64,000 bases of DNA from Paenibacillus methanolicus (GTDB taxonomy: Bacteria > Bacillota > Bacilli > Paenibacillales > Paenibacillaceae), in the NCBI RefSeq assembly GCF_008124765.1, contig NZ_VNHS01000004.1, positions 62,001 through 126,000 on the forward strand. The letters run 5' to 3'. A model generated the notes under the pieces. The model did not search any database, had not been told where the DNA came from, and saw nothing but the letters and a program-made list of their open reading frames with translations. Made by a program: the position numbers and the translations under genes. The first letter of the stretch is position 1, and every line of letters starts with the position of its first letter. Of the stretch, positions 8,865 through 16,493 are shown piece after piece.

Positions 8865-8917
8865 AAAAGCAGTCTGCTCGACGGCGGCATAAGGCCTCTC
8901 GGGCAAGACTGCTTTTT
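8865..8917 (+). terminator. Terminator after the hydroxyacyl-CoA dehydrogenase gene
   Basis: AAAAGCAGTCT pairs with AGACTGCTTTT, with extra pairing inside a long loop, and ends in a T-tract. Confidence 0.75.
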
Positions 8918-8999
8918 CACCATAAAGGAGCGGGCTAGCCCCTAATTAATGGAGTCGTTGCGATCAAGAACGCTTGCTGTTTGCTTCGCCATCTGCAGC

Positions 9000-10022
9000 T
9001 TAATCGGCGGCGCTCTCCGCCTGCTCGCCAGCGGCCGCATGCCAGTCCAGCGCTTTGGCTTCGAGCTCCTTCGCGAGCGCATCCTTGCCTTCGATATAAG
9101 CGTGCATATCGGATGGGAACTGCCTCGCCAGCTCGATTTTCAAGTCCGCGTACCGCTTCGCATCATCCGGATGAGCCGTTAAATAGTCACGGAACGCCAA
9201 GTGGCGAATTACATGCTCGCTGCCGGCCTGGAAGACGTGGACGTGATGCGTCCGCCGGGCGCCGCCTTTGTTGAAATACCGGCGCAGCGGGATGCCGTTC
9301 TCGCCCTTCGGCTGATAGCCGAGTCGCCGCATTTGATCGTTGTACGCATCGACGGCTTCGATATCCCGGACCTCGACGAGCACGTCGATGATCGGTTTGG
9401 CGTGCATGCCGGGGATAGACGTGCTCCCGATATGGTGGATAGCCGCAAGCTCCGGACCGAGCACGCGCCGTAGTTTCTCGGCTTCCTCCCGATAACGCGC
9501 GGGCCAGTTCGCATCCGGCGGGGATACCTCGACATTTCGCCGGAATCGTTCGTCGGCGGCCGTCTGCAGCAGCTCCTCCACCGGAATGCCGTTGATCCGA
9601 AGCCCGCCGATCCGGCAGTCCCGGATGTCCACGCCGGACAGATCGCAGCCGCTGAACTGCGCGCCGGACAGATCGCAATCCTCGAACGACACGGGCTTGT
9701 ACGAACCATCGGCGCTGTAGTTGCCGTCGCCTAATTGCGGAAGCACTACGCGCCGGAATTCCGTCCCGAACAGGTGCACATGGTCGATCGTCGCGTGGCT
9801 GAGGTTCGCGTCTTGAATGCGGGTGCCGGACAGATTGGCATTCGTGATCGTCGTTCCCGCCGCATTCACGTCGTCGAGCCGCATGCCGCTCATATTCGCG
9901 TTATGAATGCCGCTATGCGCCAGACTGACATTGTCGAGTTGCATCGATTCGGCCTTGACCTCCTCGAAGCGCGATCCGGAAATATCCCGCATGCGAATAT
10001 CCAACCGTTCCGTGTTCATCAT
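9000..10022 (-). CDS. Pentapeptide-repeat / GrpB (UPF0157) fusion protein
   Basis: The 340-residue protein has two parts. Residues 1 to ~150 are pentapeptide repeats (AHSGIHNANMSGMRL, TITNANLSGTRIQDANL, CDLSGAQFSGCDLSG) expected to form a right-handed beta-helix. Residues ~165-320 are a GrpB/UPF0157 domain with IHHIGSTSIPGM and AKPIIDVLVEV, a nucleotidyltransferase-like fold of unsettled function. The ATG at 10022 follows GAGGAG closely, and a second ATG at 10019 has 8-nt spacing; either could be used. The fusion suggests the repeats target or inhibit a partner while the GrpB part modifies it, but no substrate can be named. Confidence 0.85.
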   Translation of the reverse strand: MMNTERLDIRMRDISGSRFEEVKAESMQLDNVSLAHSGIHNANMSGMRLDDVNAAGTTITNANLSGTRIQDANLSHATIDHVHLFGTEFRRVVLPQLGDGNYSADGSYKPVSFEDCDLSGAQFSGCDLSGVDIRDCRIGGLRINGIPVEELLQTAADERFRRNVEVSPPDANWPARYREEAEKLRRVLGPELAAIHHIGSTSIPGMHAKPIIDVLVEVRDIEAVDAYNDQMRRLGYQPKGENGIPLRRYFNKGGARRTHHVHVFQAGSEHVIRHLAFRDYLTAHPDDAKRYADLKIELARQFPSDMHAYIEGKDALAKELEAKALDWHAAAGEQAESAAD

Positions 10023-10058
10023 AACCACTCCTCGTTTTGTTATGGAAAAATTATACAC

Positions 10059-10369
10059 GTTTTCATGCGCGCCCGGTCAACCTTCTTCCCGAAATAGATG
10101 GCCTCCCGCGAATCGCGTCCGCGGCGCAGGGCATAACTATAGGCAAGACATCGCGATATACGCGTACCGAGCGAATGCCCGATTCCGCCAGGTTTTTCGC
10201 GCCTTTCGGGTTGCCTGCGTCTTGTTCATAAGGTCAAAAGGCGAAGCGCGCCGTTGTCAGGTTATGCAGCTTTTCCCTTATTAGAAAGCCTTCAGAATCC
10301 CCACACCCAGATTAATGCGTGTTACGATACTCCTCGGACAGCCAAACCAACACCAGGAGGTAACACAAC
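10059..10369. other. Intergenic region without recognisable gene
   Basis: About 310 bp between the divergently transcribed fusion gene and the NlpC/P60 gene. No conserved ORF, tRNA or riboswitch was recognised; it should hold both promoters. An AGGAGG site at its right end serves the NlpC/P60 gene. Confidence 0.5.
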
Positions 10370-10882
10370 ATGACGACAATCAACTGGATGAAGAAAACGA
10401 TCCTCGCGACGACTTGTTGCTTTGCTCTTCTGTCTGCCAATGGGCTGGTAGGCGACGCTTTCGTGGGACAAGCCCATGCGGCGACGGCTACGACGCAAGC
10501 GACGAAGGCGGACAGCATTATCGCGACGGCCAAATCGCTGCAAGGCAAAGTACGTTACGTATACGGCACGAACAATCCGAGCCAGCTTATCTTCGACTGC
10601 TCGTCCTTTACGAAATACGTGTTCGGCAAGAGCGGCGTCAGCCTGAAGTGGGGCACGTCGAGCCAGAAGAAGCAGGGGACATACGTATCGAAGAGTAACC
10701 TGCGCAAGGGCGACCTCATTTTCTTCAACAACGGCAGGACGTCGACGATCAGCCACGTGGGCATCTATATTGGCAACGGCCAATTCATTCATAATACGAT
10801 CGGCAGCAAAGTGAACGGCGTCGTGATCGCGAAGCTGAGCGATTACACGAAGCGTTATTCGACGGCGCGCCGCGTGCTGTAA
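10370..10882 (+). CDS. Secreted NlpC/P60 cell-wall hydrolase
   Basis: The 170-residue protein has a signal peptide (KK followed by a hydrophobic stretch, probable cleavage after AHA at about residue 37) and a single NlpC/P60 domain. The catalytic Cys lies in FDCSSF (C77) and the His in ISHVGIYIG (H129); the third polar residue is likely H141. Such enzymes cut gamma-D-Glu-diamino acid or related peptide bonds in peptidoglycan. There is no LysM, SH3 or SLH anchor. An AGGAGG site precedes the start. Confidence 0.9.
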   Translation: MTTINWMKKTILATTCCFALLSANGLVGDAFVGQAHAATATTQATKADSIIATAKSLQGKVRYVYGTNNPSQLIFDCSSFTKYVFGKSGVSLKWGTSSQKKQGTYVSKSNLRKGDLIFFNNGRTSTISHVGIYIGNGQFIHNTIGSKVNGVVIAKLSDYTKRYSTARRVL

Positions 10883-10892
10883 TCACAAAGAG

Positions 10893-10928
10893 AAAGCTAT
10901 GACTAGCCGCGCTAGCCATAGCTTTTTT
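10893..10928 (+). terminator. Terminator of the NlpC/P60 gene
   Basis: AAAGCTATG and CTAGC pair with GCTAG and CATAGCTTT around a CGC loop, followed by a run of T. Confidence 0.9.
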
Positions 10929-11089
10929 TGCCGTCGCGAAACTCGGGTGCAAGGACTGAAACAGCGGTAAGCCAGCGAAGAATGTGCTAGTATAGCAATA
11001 GATCGAGACTGGATTTGGACGACGTAGATGTGACGAGCATCCGCGCCGAAAGGAACGCACGGGCAAGTTCGAAAGGAGTTGAAGGGGCC

Positions 11090-11716
11090 ATGCCGAAAAT
11101 TATCCCCCCGACGTTTTTGTTTATCGGCAATGAGCCGATGCTGGACTTTACGAATACGCATATCATGGCGGGCGGGCAGCCGCTCGACCTGTTGACCGAT
11201 TATGACGCGCTGTGGGAATGGATGGGCAGGGCCGGCCTGCTCACCGAGGAAGCCGAGGCCGCGGCATCGACGTGGGGCGAAGCGGCGAAGGAGCGCTTGC
11301 ATGGCGCGGCCGTCGAACTGCGCCGCCATCTGCTCGCCGTGGTGAAGAGCCTGCTGGAGGGCAAACCGGTAAACGAGACGCATCTGGCGCCGATCAACGG
11401 CCTGCTGGACCATCAGGCCTTCGCGACCCGGCTGTACCAGGAGAACGGCATGTTCCGGGAGGAACGCCGCCGCCTGGTGCGCGGTCCGCTGGATCTGCTG
11501 GCGCCGATTGCCGAGTCGGCGGCGAAGTTCCTGAGCCGCAACGAGCCGCACCTCCTCCGGAAGTGCGAGAATCCGGAATGCGTGCTTCACTTCTACGATA
11601 ACAGCAAGAACGGCATGAGACGCTGGTGCAGTCCCAAAACATGCGGCAACCGCATGAAGGTGACGGCTTACCTGGAGCGTCGGCGCGCGCAGAGCCAATC
11701 GATAAGCGAGTCTTAG
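11090..11716 (+). CDS. CGNR zinc-finger / ABATE-domain regulator
   Basis: The 208-residue protein has an N-terminal ABATE-type region (FLFIGNEPMLDFTNTH) and a C-terminal CGNR zinc finger: Cys pair in RKCENPEC, FYDNSKNGMRRWCS, then KTCGNRMKVTAYLERRR. Family members are predicted stress-related transcription regulators. The ATG at 11090 lies 11 nt after AAAGGAG; the upstream extension is not favoured. The stop codon lies inside the terminator stem, so termination is tightly coupled to the gene end. Confidence 0.88.
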   Translation: MPKIIPPTFLFIGNEPMLDFTNTHIMAGGQPLDLLTDYDALWEWMGRAGLLTEEAEAAASTWGEAAKERLHGAAVELRRHLLAVVKSLLEGKPVNETHLAPINGLLDHQAFATRLYQENGMFREERRRLVRGPLDLLAPIAESAAKFLSRNEPHLLRKCENPECVLHFYDNSKNGMRRWCSPKTCGNRMKVTAYLERRRAQSQSISES

Positions 11717-11746
11717 AAAGCGGGAGCTTTCTTAGACTCGCTTTTT
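11704..11746 (+). terminator. Terminator overlapping the CGNR gene stop
   Basis: A perfect 18-bp stem (arms 11704-11721 and 11726-11743) with a GGGA loop is followed by T residues. The 5' arm contains the gene's TAG stop. Confidence 0.93.
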
Positions 11747-11859
11747 CGTATCCACGGAAACAATCGTTTTTAACTGTTAAAATAAGTGTATACACATTAA
11801 ATAAAAGTGTATATAATACCCAATAAGGTCATTCAGACGTTAAAAGAGGGGATGCGATC

Positions 11860-12768
11860 ATGGATAACCCTTATCATGAAGGCGAATTGGCGGTGCAGCG
11901 ATTGGCCGGGGCCTCCATCGTCGCGCAGCAGAACGGGCGAAGCATTCGAGGTTCGCTCGTGCCGGGGGCTGCCGCTTTCCTGGAGCAGCAGACGCTCCTG
12001 GTCGCGGCCGCCGCCGGCGCCGATGAGCGGATATGGGTCTCCTGCTTGACGGGCTCGCCCGGTTTTATCGCGGTACAGGACGACAAGCGCTTGACGGTGG
12101 CGTGGGACCCGGCGCAGGACCCGCTGTTAGCCGCCGGACTGGCGGCCAATCGGGACGTCGGATTGCTGGCGATCGATTTGGGCAGGCGGTTGCGGCTGCG
12201 GATCAACGGGACGGCCACGCTTGCGCGGGACGGCACGATTGTCGTGGCGGCGGAGCAGGTATACGGCAATTGCCCGAAATACATTCAGCAGCGCGCCGCT
12301 CCGTCGTGCCCCGAAGCGGGCAGTCTGACTGCAAGACGGACGCGCGCTTCCCGGCTGAACGATGGCGAGCGGCAGTGGATCGCCAAGGCCGACACGTTCT
12401 TCATCGGGAGCCGAAGCGCGGCGGGGAAGGCAGATGCTTCGCACCGCGGCGGCTTGCCGGGCTTCGTTCGCGTCGTGGACGAGAGGACGATCGTGTTCCC
12501 CGATTATTTTGGCAACTCGATGTTAAACACGCTCGGCAATATATACAGCGACCCGGGCACGGGGCTCCTGTTCATCGATTTCGAGAACGGTCATATCCTC
12601 CAGTTGACCGGCCGCTCCCGAATTATATGGGATGAGGAGCAGATCGCGTCGTTTCCCGGCGCCGAGCGATTGGTGCGTTTCGAGCTGGACGAAGTATGGC
12701 ATGCCGAGCGGGGGAACGGACTCCGACGGGATTTGATCGCTTATTCGCCGGCCAATCCGTCGCTGTAG
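11860..12768 (+). CDS. Pyridoxamine 5'-phosphate oxidase-like FMN-binding protein
   Basis: The 302-residue protein has an N-terminal region with WVSCLTGSPGFI and a C-terminal split-barrel with the family signature ADTFFIGSRS, ADASHRGGLPGFV and FPDYFGNSMLNTLGNI. This PPOX class binds flavin and often acts as an oxidoreductase or flavin carrier; vitamin B6 synthesis is not implied. GAGGGG precedes the ATG by about 10 nt. In relatives this domain is often fused to a ferredoxin-reductase module, which is absent here. Confidence 0.82.
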   Translation: MDNPYHEGELAVQRLAGASIVAQQNGRSIRGSLVPGAAAFLEQQTLLVAAAAGADERIWVSCLTGSPGFIAVQDDKRLTVAWDPAQDPLLAAGLAANRDVGLLAIDLGRRLRLRINGTATLARDGTIVVAAEQVYGNCPKYIQQRAAPSCPEAGSLTARRTRASRLNDGERQWIAKADTFFIGSRSAAGKADASHRGGLPGFVRVVDERTIVFPDYFGNSMLNTLGNIYSDPGTGLLFIDFENGHILQLTGRSRIIWDEEQIASFPGAERLVRFELDEVWHAERGNGLRRDLIAYSPANPSL

Positions 12769-12887
12769 CAGTAGCATGGGAGCGGCCGCCAAGGAGGTGG
12801 TGCGGGGCGGTAAAGCCCGATGGCGGGCAGCTCTGGTTGGAAGGTTCAAGCTTAACGGTATGTTCACGATAACGAGGAGGAATGGCC

Positions 12888-13253
12888 ATGTCAGCGAACA
12901 AATACGTCCTTATTATTCAAGCGAATCAGCAGGATGTCGGGAAGGCGGTTCACGGTTTGCTATACGGCCAAGAGCTGCACGAAGCGGGTTTCGAGGTCGA
13001 CATTCTATTCGACGGCATGGGCACGCAGTGGCCGCAGGAGTTCGACAAAGCCGACCATCCGTTCCACGCGCTCTACAAGCAGGTCATGCGGCTTGGCATC
13101 ATCAAAGGGGGCTGCCAGGCTTGTTCCGGATTCTTCGGCGTGGAGAACGACATGCAGGAGGCGGGCGTCGCGCTGACGGGGAGCGAGAAGAGCGGCGGAC
13201 ATATTCCGTTCGCGCGGTACGTCGCGGATGGCTACCTGCCGATCATACTCTAG
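12888..13253 (+). CDS. DsrE/DsrF-like family protein
   Basis: The 121-residue cytosolic protein has a DsrE-type alpha/beta fold (KYVLIIQANQQDVGKAVHGL, then LYGQELHEAGFEVDILFDG) and two cysteines in GGCQACSGFFG that could carry sulfur. Relatives take part in sulfur-relay or remain uncharacterised. The ATG at 12888 follows GAGGAGG by 7 nt; the ATG at 12882 lies too close to that site. It is a single-gene unit with a terminator downstream. Confidence 0.78.
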   Translation: MSANKYVLIIQANQQDVGKAVHGLLYGQELHEAGFEVDILFDGMGTQWPQEFDKADHPFHALYKQVMRLGIIKGGCQACSGFFGVENDMQEAGVALTGSEKSGGHIPFARYVADGYLPIIL

Positions 13254-13322
13254 GATCGGAGCCTGTCGGAATCGCTCGGCTGTAGAGGGCAGGTTCAAGG
13301 GCACGGGCCGCCACCTCCAATA

Positions 13323-13370
13323 AAGACGCTTCCGCCGCTCGCGCATCTTGCGCGGCCGGGGAAGCGTCTT
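13323..13370. terminator. Terminator after the DsrE-like gene (possibly bidirectional)
   Basis: AAGACGCTTCC pairs with GGAAGCGTCTT around a GC-rich loop; A- and T-rich flanks could allow termination on either strand. Confidence 0.65.
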
Positions 13371-13497
13371 CGCGTTTTATTCCGACAGCGTATTGCCGTA
13401 TTTGGTGACCGGAAGGCCCGTCATCGCCGAAGGCGCTTGCGCGAGCCTTCTCCCGGGGGCCGGGCATATATCCGCCTTCGTCCCGCTCCTTTCCCGC

Positions 13498-13527
13498 AAA
13501 AAAAAAGACTCCCGCGCGAAGCGGGAG
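13498..13527 (-). terminator. Terminator of the 95-aa gene on the minus strand
   Basis: On the minus strand CTCCCGC and GCGGGAG form a 7-bp stem followed by at least eight T. It lies about 100 nt beyond the stop of the 95-aa gene. Confidence 0.85.
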
Positions 13528-13629
13528 CCGCACACTTGCATAATGGCCGACACGCGGCGTCCGAATCCAGGTTCGACCGCCGCATGCTTTCTTCTCTACA
13601 GCTGTCTTGCCTTGCCGACGCGAGGTCGG

Positions 13630-13917
13630 TTAGATATCCGCCGTTGCCACTTGGATAAAACCGAACGTGGCGCCGCCGCCGTTAGCCAAGAGCGCCGCGA
13701 CGAGCAAGCCGTGCGCGACGATCGTCAAGCTGTTGCCGGCTGGAATCGCGTACGAGATGACGGGCGCGTTCACGCGCGTCAAGACGAGTTCGACCGCGAA
13801 CGTCGAGTTGTTTTGCACCGTAACCGACGCGTTTTTGCCGCCTGTCAGATCCTCATAGTACGATTTGCCGACGCCTGCAGCCAGATTAAAGAATTGTTGG
13901 GGAAGGAGAATCGCCAT
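13630..13917 (-). CDS. Small beta-rich protein, 95 aa, function unknown
   Basis: This protein has no signal peptide. It contains alternating polar and hydrophobic strands (NASVTVQNNSTFAVELVLTR, then YAIPAGNSLTIVAHG) and a glycine-rich end (LLANGGGATFGFIQVA). The pattern of a fibre-like beta sandwich recalls spore-appendage (Ena-type) or exosporium subunits, but the N-terminal cysteines of Ena1 proteins are absent and the resemblance is weak. A strong AAAGGAGG site 10 nt upstream and a classic terminator downstream show it is a genuine monocistronic gene. Confidence 0.65.
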   Translation of the reverse strand: MAILLPQQFFNLAAGVGKSYYEDLTGGKNASVTVQNNSTFAVELVLTRVNAPVISYAIPAGNSLTIVAHGLLVAALLANGGGATFGFIQVATADI

Positions 13918-14065
13918 AGCCTATCAACCTCCTTTCCGTAGAGATAGGATATTGTATGCCGAATCTCGCAATCGGTCCGGGGGAGTGTCTTTCGTAGATT
14001 CGCACATTTGCTAGAGCAAGATCGTCGGATCGTGCGTGCGTGTCCGGGCATTCGTCCATGAAACC

Positions 14066-14100
14066 AAACCTCCGCGCTTCACGAAAGAAGCCGGAGGTTT
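14066..14100 (-). terminator. Terminator of the diguanylate cyclase gene
   Basis: A 9-bp stem AAACCTCCG / CGGAGGTTT lies about 70 nt past the GGDEF gene stop. On the minus strand the T-rich tail is short. Confidence 0.6.
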
Positions 14101-14167
14101 CGTCGTTCGTCATATCGCCGCAAGTCAAATGGACGGCGCTAGCCATTTCGCTTTGATTATGCGACCG

Positions 14168-15424
14168 TTATCCAGATTCCCGCTGCTGGCCGGCGTTGGC
14201 CGTGATCCGGTTGCGCCCAAGCTGCTTCGATTCGAGCAGCAGCTGATCCGCGTAGATGTAACCCTTCTCGATCGGTACTTCCTCCTGCTCCGTGAAGAAA
14301 TAGAGACCGAACGAGGCGGTATAGGCGATGCGCTTCGTCTCGTCCCGGAACTCGGCTTCGACCGTATCGCGTTCGACCTGCCGCCGCAGCTCCTCGACGA
14401 GCGCAAGGCAAGTCTCGTAGCTTCGGCCGCGCAGGAACATCGTGAATTCCTCGCCCCCGCTGCGCGCCAAAATATCGTCGGGTCCCGACTTCTCCTTCAA
14501 CGCCGCCGCGAAGTGCTGGATGACCCGGTCGCCGACGCTGTGGTTGTACGTATCGTTGATCGTCTTGAACTTGTCGATGTCCGCCACGACGATGCCGATC
14601 GTCTCCTTCGTCTTCTCCAGCTCCTTCATCTTCATCTCCATGTAGGCGCGGTTGTGAAGACCGGTGAGGAAGTCGGTGTAGGCCATATGCTCGTATTTGT
14701 TCCGCTCGTGCTTGTCCTGCGCGATCTGCGCTTTGACGAGATAGGATTGGCTGACCAAATAGTTGAGCACGAACAGGCCGATGATCGCCGTCCAATTTCG
14801 CTGTTCGAGGAACAGCAGCAGCAGACCGTTGGAGAACGACGTCTTGGCCATGTCCAGGATGCTGCGCTCCTTCAGGAACGCCGCCGCGTCCGCCCGCGTG
14901 CGGATATCGCCGAGCAGGCCGAACACCCCGAGCAGGAAGAGATCGGACAATACCGCCGTGACGGCGATGAGCAGGAAGACGAGCAGCCAGAAGGCGACGA
15001 GGTTGCCGTCGAACCAGGGGAGCAGCCACTGGTAAACATAATACGCGGCCGTTCCTTGAATGACGAAGGAACCGACGTTGTAGAACGACTGAATGCCTTC
15101 ATCGGGCTCGTCGGTTTTCGTCTTTTTCTTATATAGATAGCCGGCAAGCCGGTAGACCGCTTCGAATAGAAACAGACCGAACGGGCCCGTGAACAGGATC
15201 AGCGACAAATTATAATTAATGCCGTACTCGATGCTCGTGCTGCCCCGTCGGCTGTTAACCCGCAAGTGGTAGTACAGCAAGGAGAACAGCCAGTACACGC
15301 CCATGACCCGGAAGGTGAACGGGGTGGGGACGAACGCGGAGAATGTCGAGACGGCGATGAGGGCTGCGATGAGAAACAGCGACAAGATGTAGACGCGAAG
15401 TCGGGCTTGAGTCACAGTTATCAT
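14168..15424 (-). CDS. Membrane-bound GGDEF diguanylate cyclase
   Basis: The 418-residue protein has an N-terminal half of about six membrane segments and a C-terminal GGDEF domain starting near AYTDFLTGLHNRAYME. The active-site loop reads SGGEEF (residues 323-327), a catalytically competent variant, and VVADIDKFKTINDTYNH supplies the metal-binding Asp. It probably makes c-di-GMP from two GTP in response to a membrane-sensed cue. The position of the inhibitory I-site (RxxD five residues before GGEEF) reads GPDD, so product inhibition is probably absent. It is monocistronic. Confidence 0.9.
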   Translation of the reverse strand: MITVTQARLRVYILSLFLIAALIAVSTFSAFVPTPFTFRVMGVYWLFSLLYYHLRVNSRRGSTSIEYGINYNLSLILFTGPFGLFLFEAVYRLAGYLYKKKTKTDEPDEGIQSFYNVGSFVIQGTAAYYVYQWLLPWFDGNLVAFWLLVFLLIAVTAVLSDLFLLGVFGLLGDIRTRADAAAFLKERSILDMAKTSFSNGLLLLFLEQRNWTAIIGLFVLNYLVSQSYLVKAQIAQDKHERNKYEHMAYTDFLTGLHNRAYMEMKMKELEKTKETIGIVVADIDKFKTINDTYNHSVGDRVIQHFAAALKEKSGPDDILARSGGEEFTMFLRGRSYETCLALVEELRRQVERDTVEAEFRDETKRIAYTASFGLYFFTEQEEVPIEKGYIYADQLLLESKQLGRNRITANAGQQRESG

Positions 15425-15670
15425 TCTCCTTTGTAGTTAATTATGCCCATTTCCTTTGTTTCGTCAACGTCTTGCCGGGCGGTTCTCTTCGCTTGGCGGG
15501 ATTGCTTGCTTTTGTGCCATGTACCTCCTTCGCGGCAATCGTTCTGCGCCCAGTCGACCAAGAAACGACTGCCAGGCGCTACGTATGCAAGCTAAACTTC
15601 CCGAAAGGTGGTACACTAGAGACAGACGGCTCGCCAGAGCCCCCATACGATTAAAGGACGTGACACGAAC

Positions 15671-16024
15671 GTGATTACCATTACGATCCCGGAGCCGAAC
15701 GTGACGATTACGAAGCAGGACGCGCCGGAGCTTAGCAATATCTATGGTTTTACCGACTTCCACCTCATTACGCGGGAGCACGGCGGCATCTTCATGCTCT
15801 ACAACGAGAAGGACGAGCTGCTCTTCGTAGGCAAAGCCCGGAAGCTGCGTCAGCGGATCAAGAAGCATTTCGAGGATTCGGTATCCCCGATGAAGAAGCA
15901 TCGCGACGAGGTAGCCAAGATCTCCGTCTGCCATGTCAGCGATCCGGTCGAGCGCGAGCTGTACGAAGTGTTCATCGCCAACCGCCACAACGCGAAATAC
16001 AACACGAACCGGGTTGAATACTAA
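15671..16024 (+). CDS. GIY-YIG nuclease-fold protein
   Basis: The 117-residue protein has the GIY-YIG pattern as GGIFMLYNEKDELLFVGKAR, followed by KLRQRIKKHF and a late VERELYEVFIANRHNAKYN with the Glu typical of the fold. The first motif is GIF and the second is LFVG, so catalytic activity is uncertain. A GTG start at 15671 has AAAGGA upstream. The gene ends just before a five-copy tandem repeat, a suggestive but unproven association. Confidence 0.8.
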   Translation: MITITIPEPNVTITKQDAPELSNIYGFTDFHLITREHGGIFMLYNEKDELLFVGKARKLRQRIKKHFEDSVSPMKKHRDEVAKISVCHVSDPVERELYEVFIANRHNAKYNTNRVEY

Positions 16025-16029
16025 GGCTG

Positions 16030-16289
16030 ATTGGTTTGCGTTCACGGTCGAAAGACCGGGAATGCAGCATTCAAAGCGCATTGGTTTGCGTTCACGGTCG
16101 AAAGACCGAGAATGCAGCATTGCGCTAAATAAGGCTGATTGGTTTGCGTTCACGGTCGAAGGACCGGGAATGCAGCATTCAGCTAAGGCTGATTGGTTTG
16201 CGTTCACGGTCGAAGGACCGGGAATGCAGCATTCAGCTAAGGCTGATTGGTTTGCGTTCACGGTCGAAAGATCGGGAATGCAGCATTCA
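16030..16289. repeat. Five-copy ~54-bp tandem repeat with internal hairpin
   Basis: Copies begin at 16030, 16080, 16138, 16192 and 16246, giving spacings of 50, 58, 54 and 54 bp. Each has ATTGGTTTGCGTTCACGG, a small hairpin of the form CGGTC-GAAA-GACCG, and AATGCAGCATT. The stem is kept in all copies; the fifth changes GACCG to GATCG, which still pairs through G-U. A stretch of the array stays open in one frame, but this follows from a period divisible by three and is not evidence of a protein. Confidence 0.93.
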
Positions 16290-16314
16290 GCTAAGCCGAT
16301 CCGCGCCGGCAAAG

Positions 16315-16352
16315 GAGAGGGGACGATCGCTTGACGAGCGACCGTCCTCTTC
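16315..16352 (+). terminator. Hairpin downstream of the tandem repeat
   Basis: GGACGATCGC pairs with GCGACCGTCC with one mismatch, extended by GAG and CTC. There is no clear T-tract; it may end the GIY-YIG/repeat transcript. Confidence 0.45.
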
Positions 16353-16493
16353 AGCTTCGTGCCCGTCGCCGTATGGATTTCCGCACGCTCCCTCTTCTGC
16401 TTCATCCGTATTCGTGTTATCCTTAACCACTAGCCGTTATTCACCTCGCATTCAGGCACCAATCCAAATAGAAGCAACCTAATAGGAGACCTT

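Noticed and set aside
16030..16289. CRISPR array
   Set aside because: Repeats are nearly continuous, with no unique spacers of constant length and no cas genes nearby.
15933..16334. A protein with 18-residue repeats encoded across the tandem repeat
   Set aside because: The open frame results from a 54-bp period; units of 50 and 58 bp interrupt the register, and there is no start signal.
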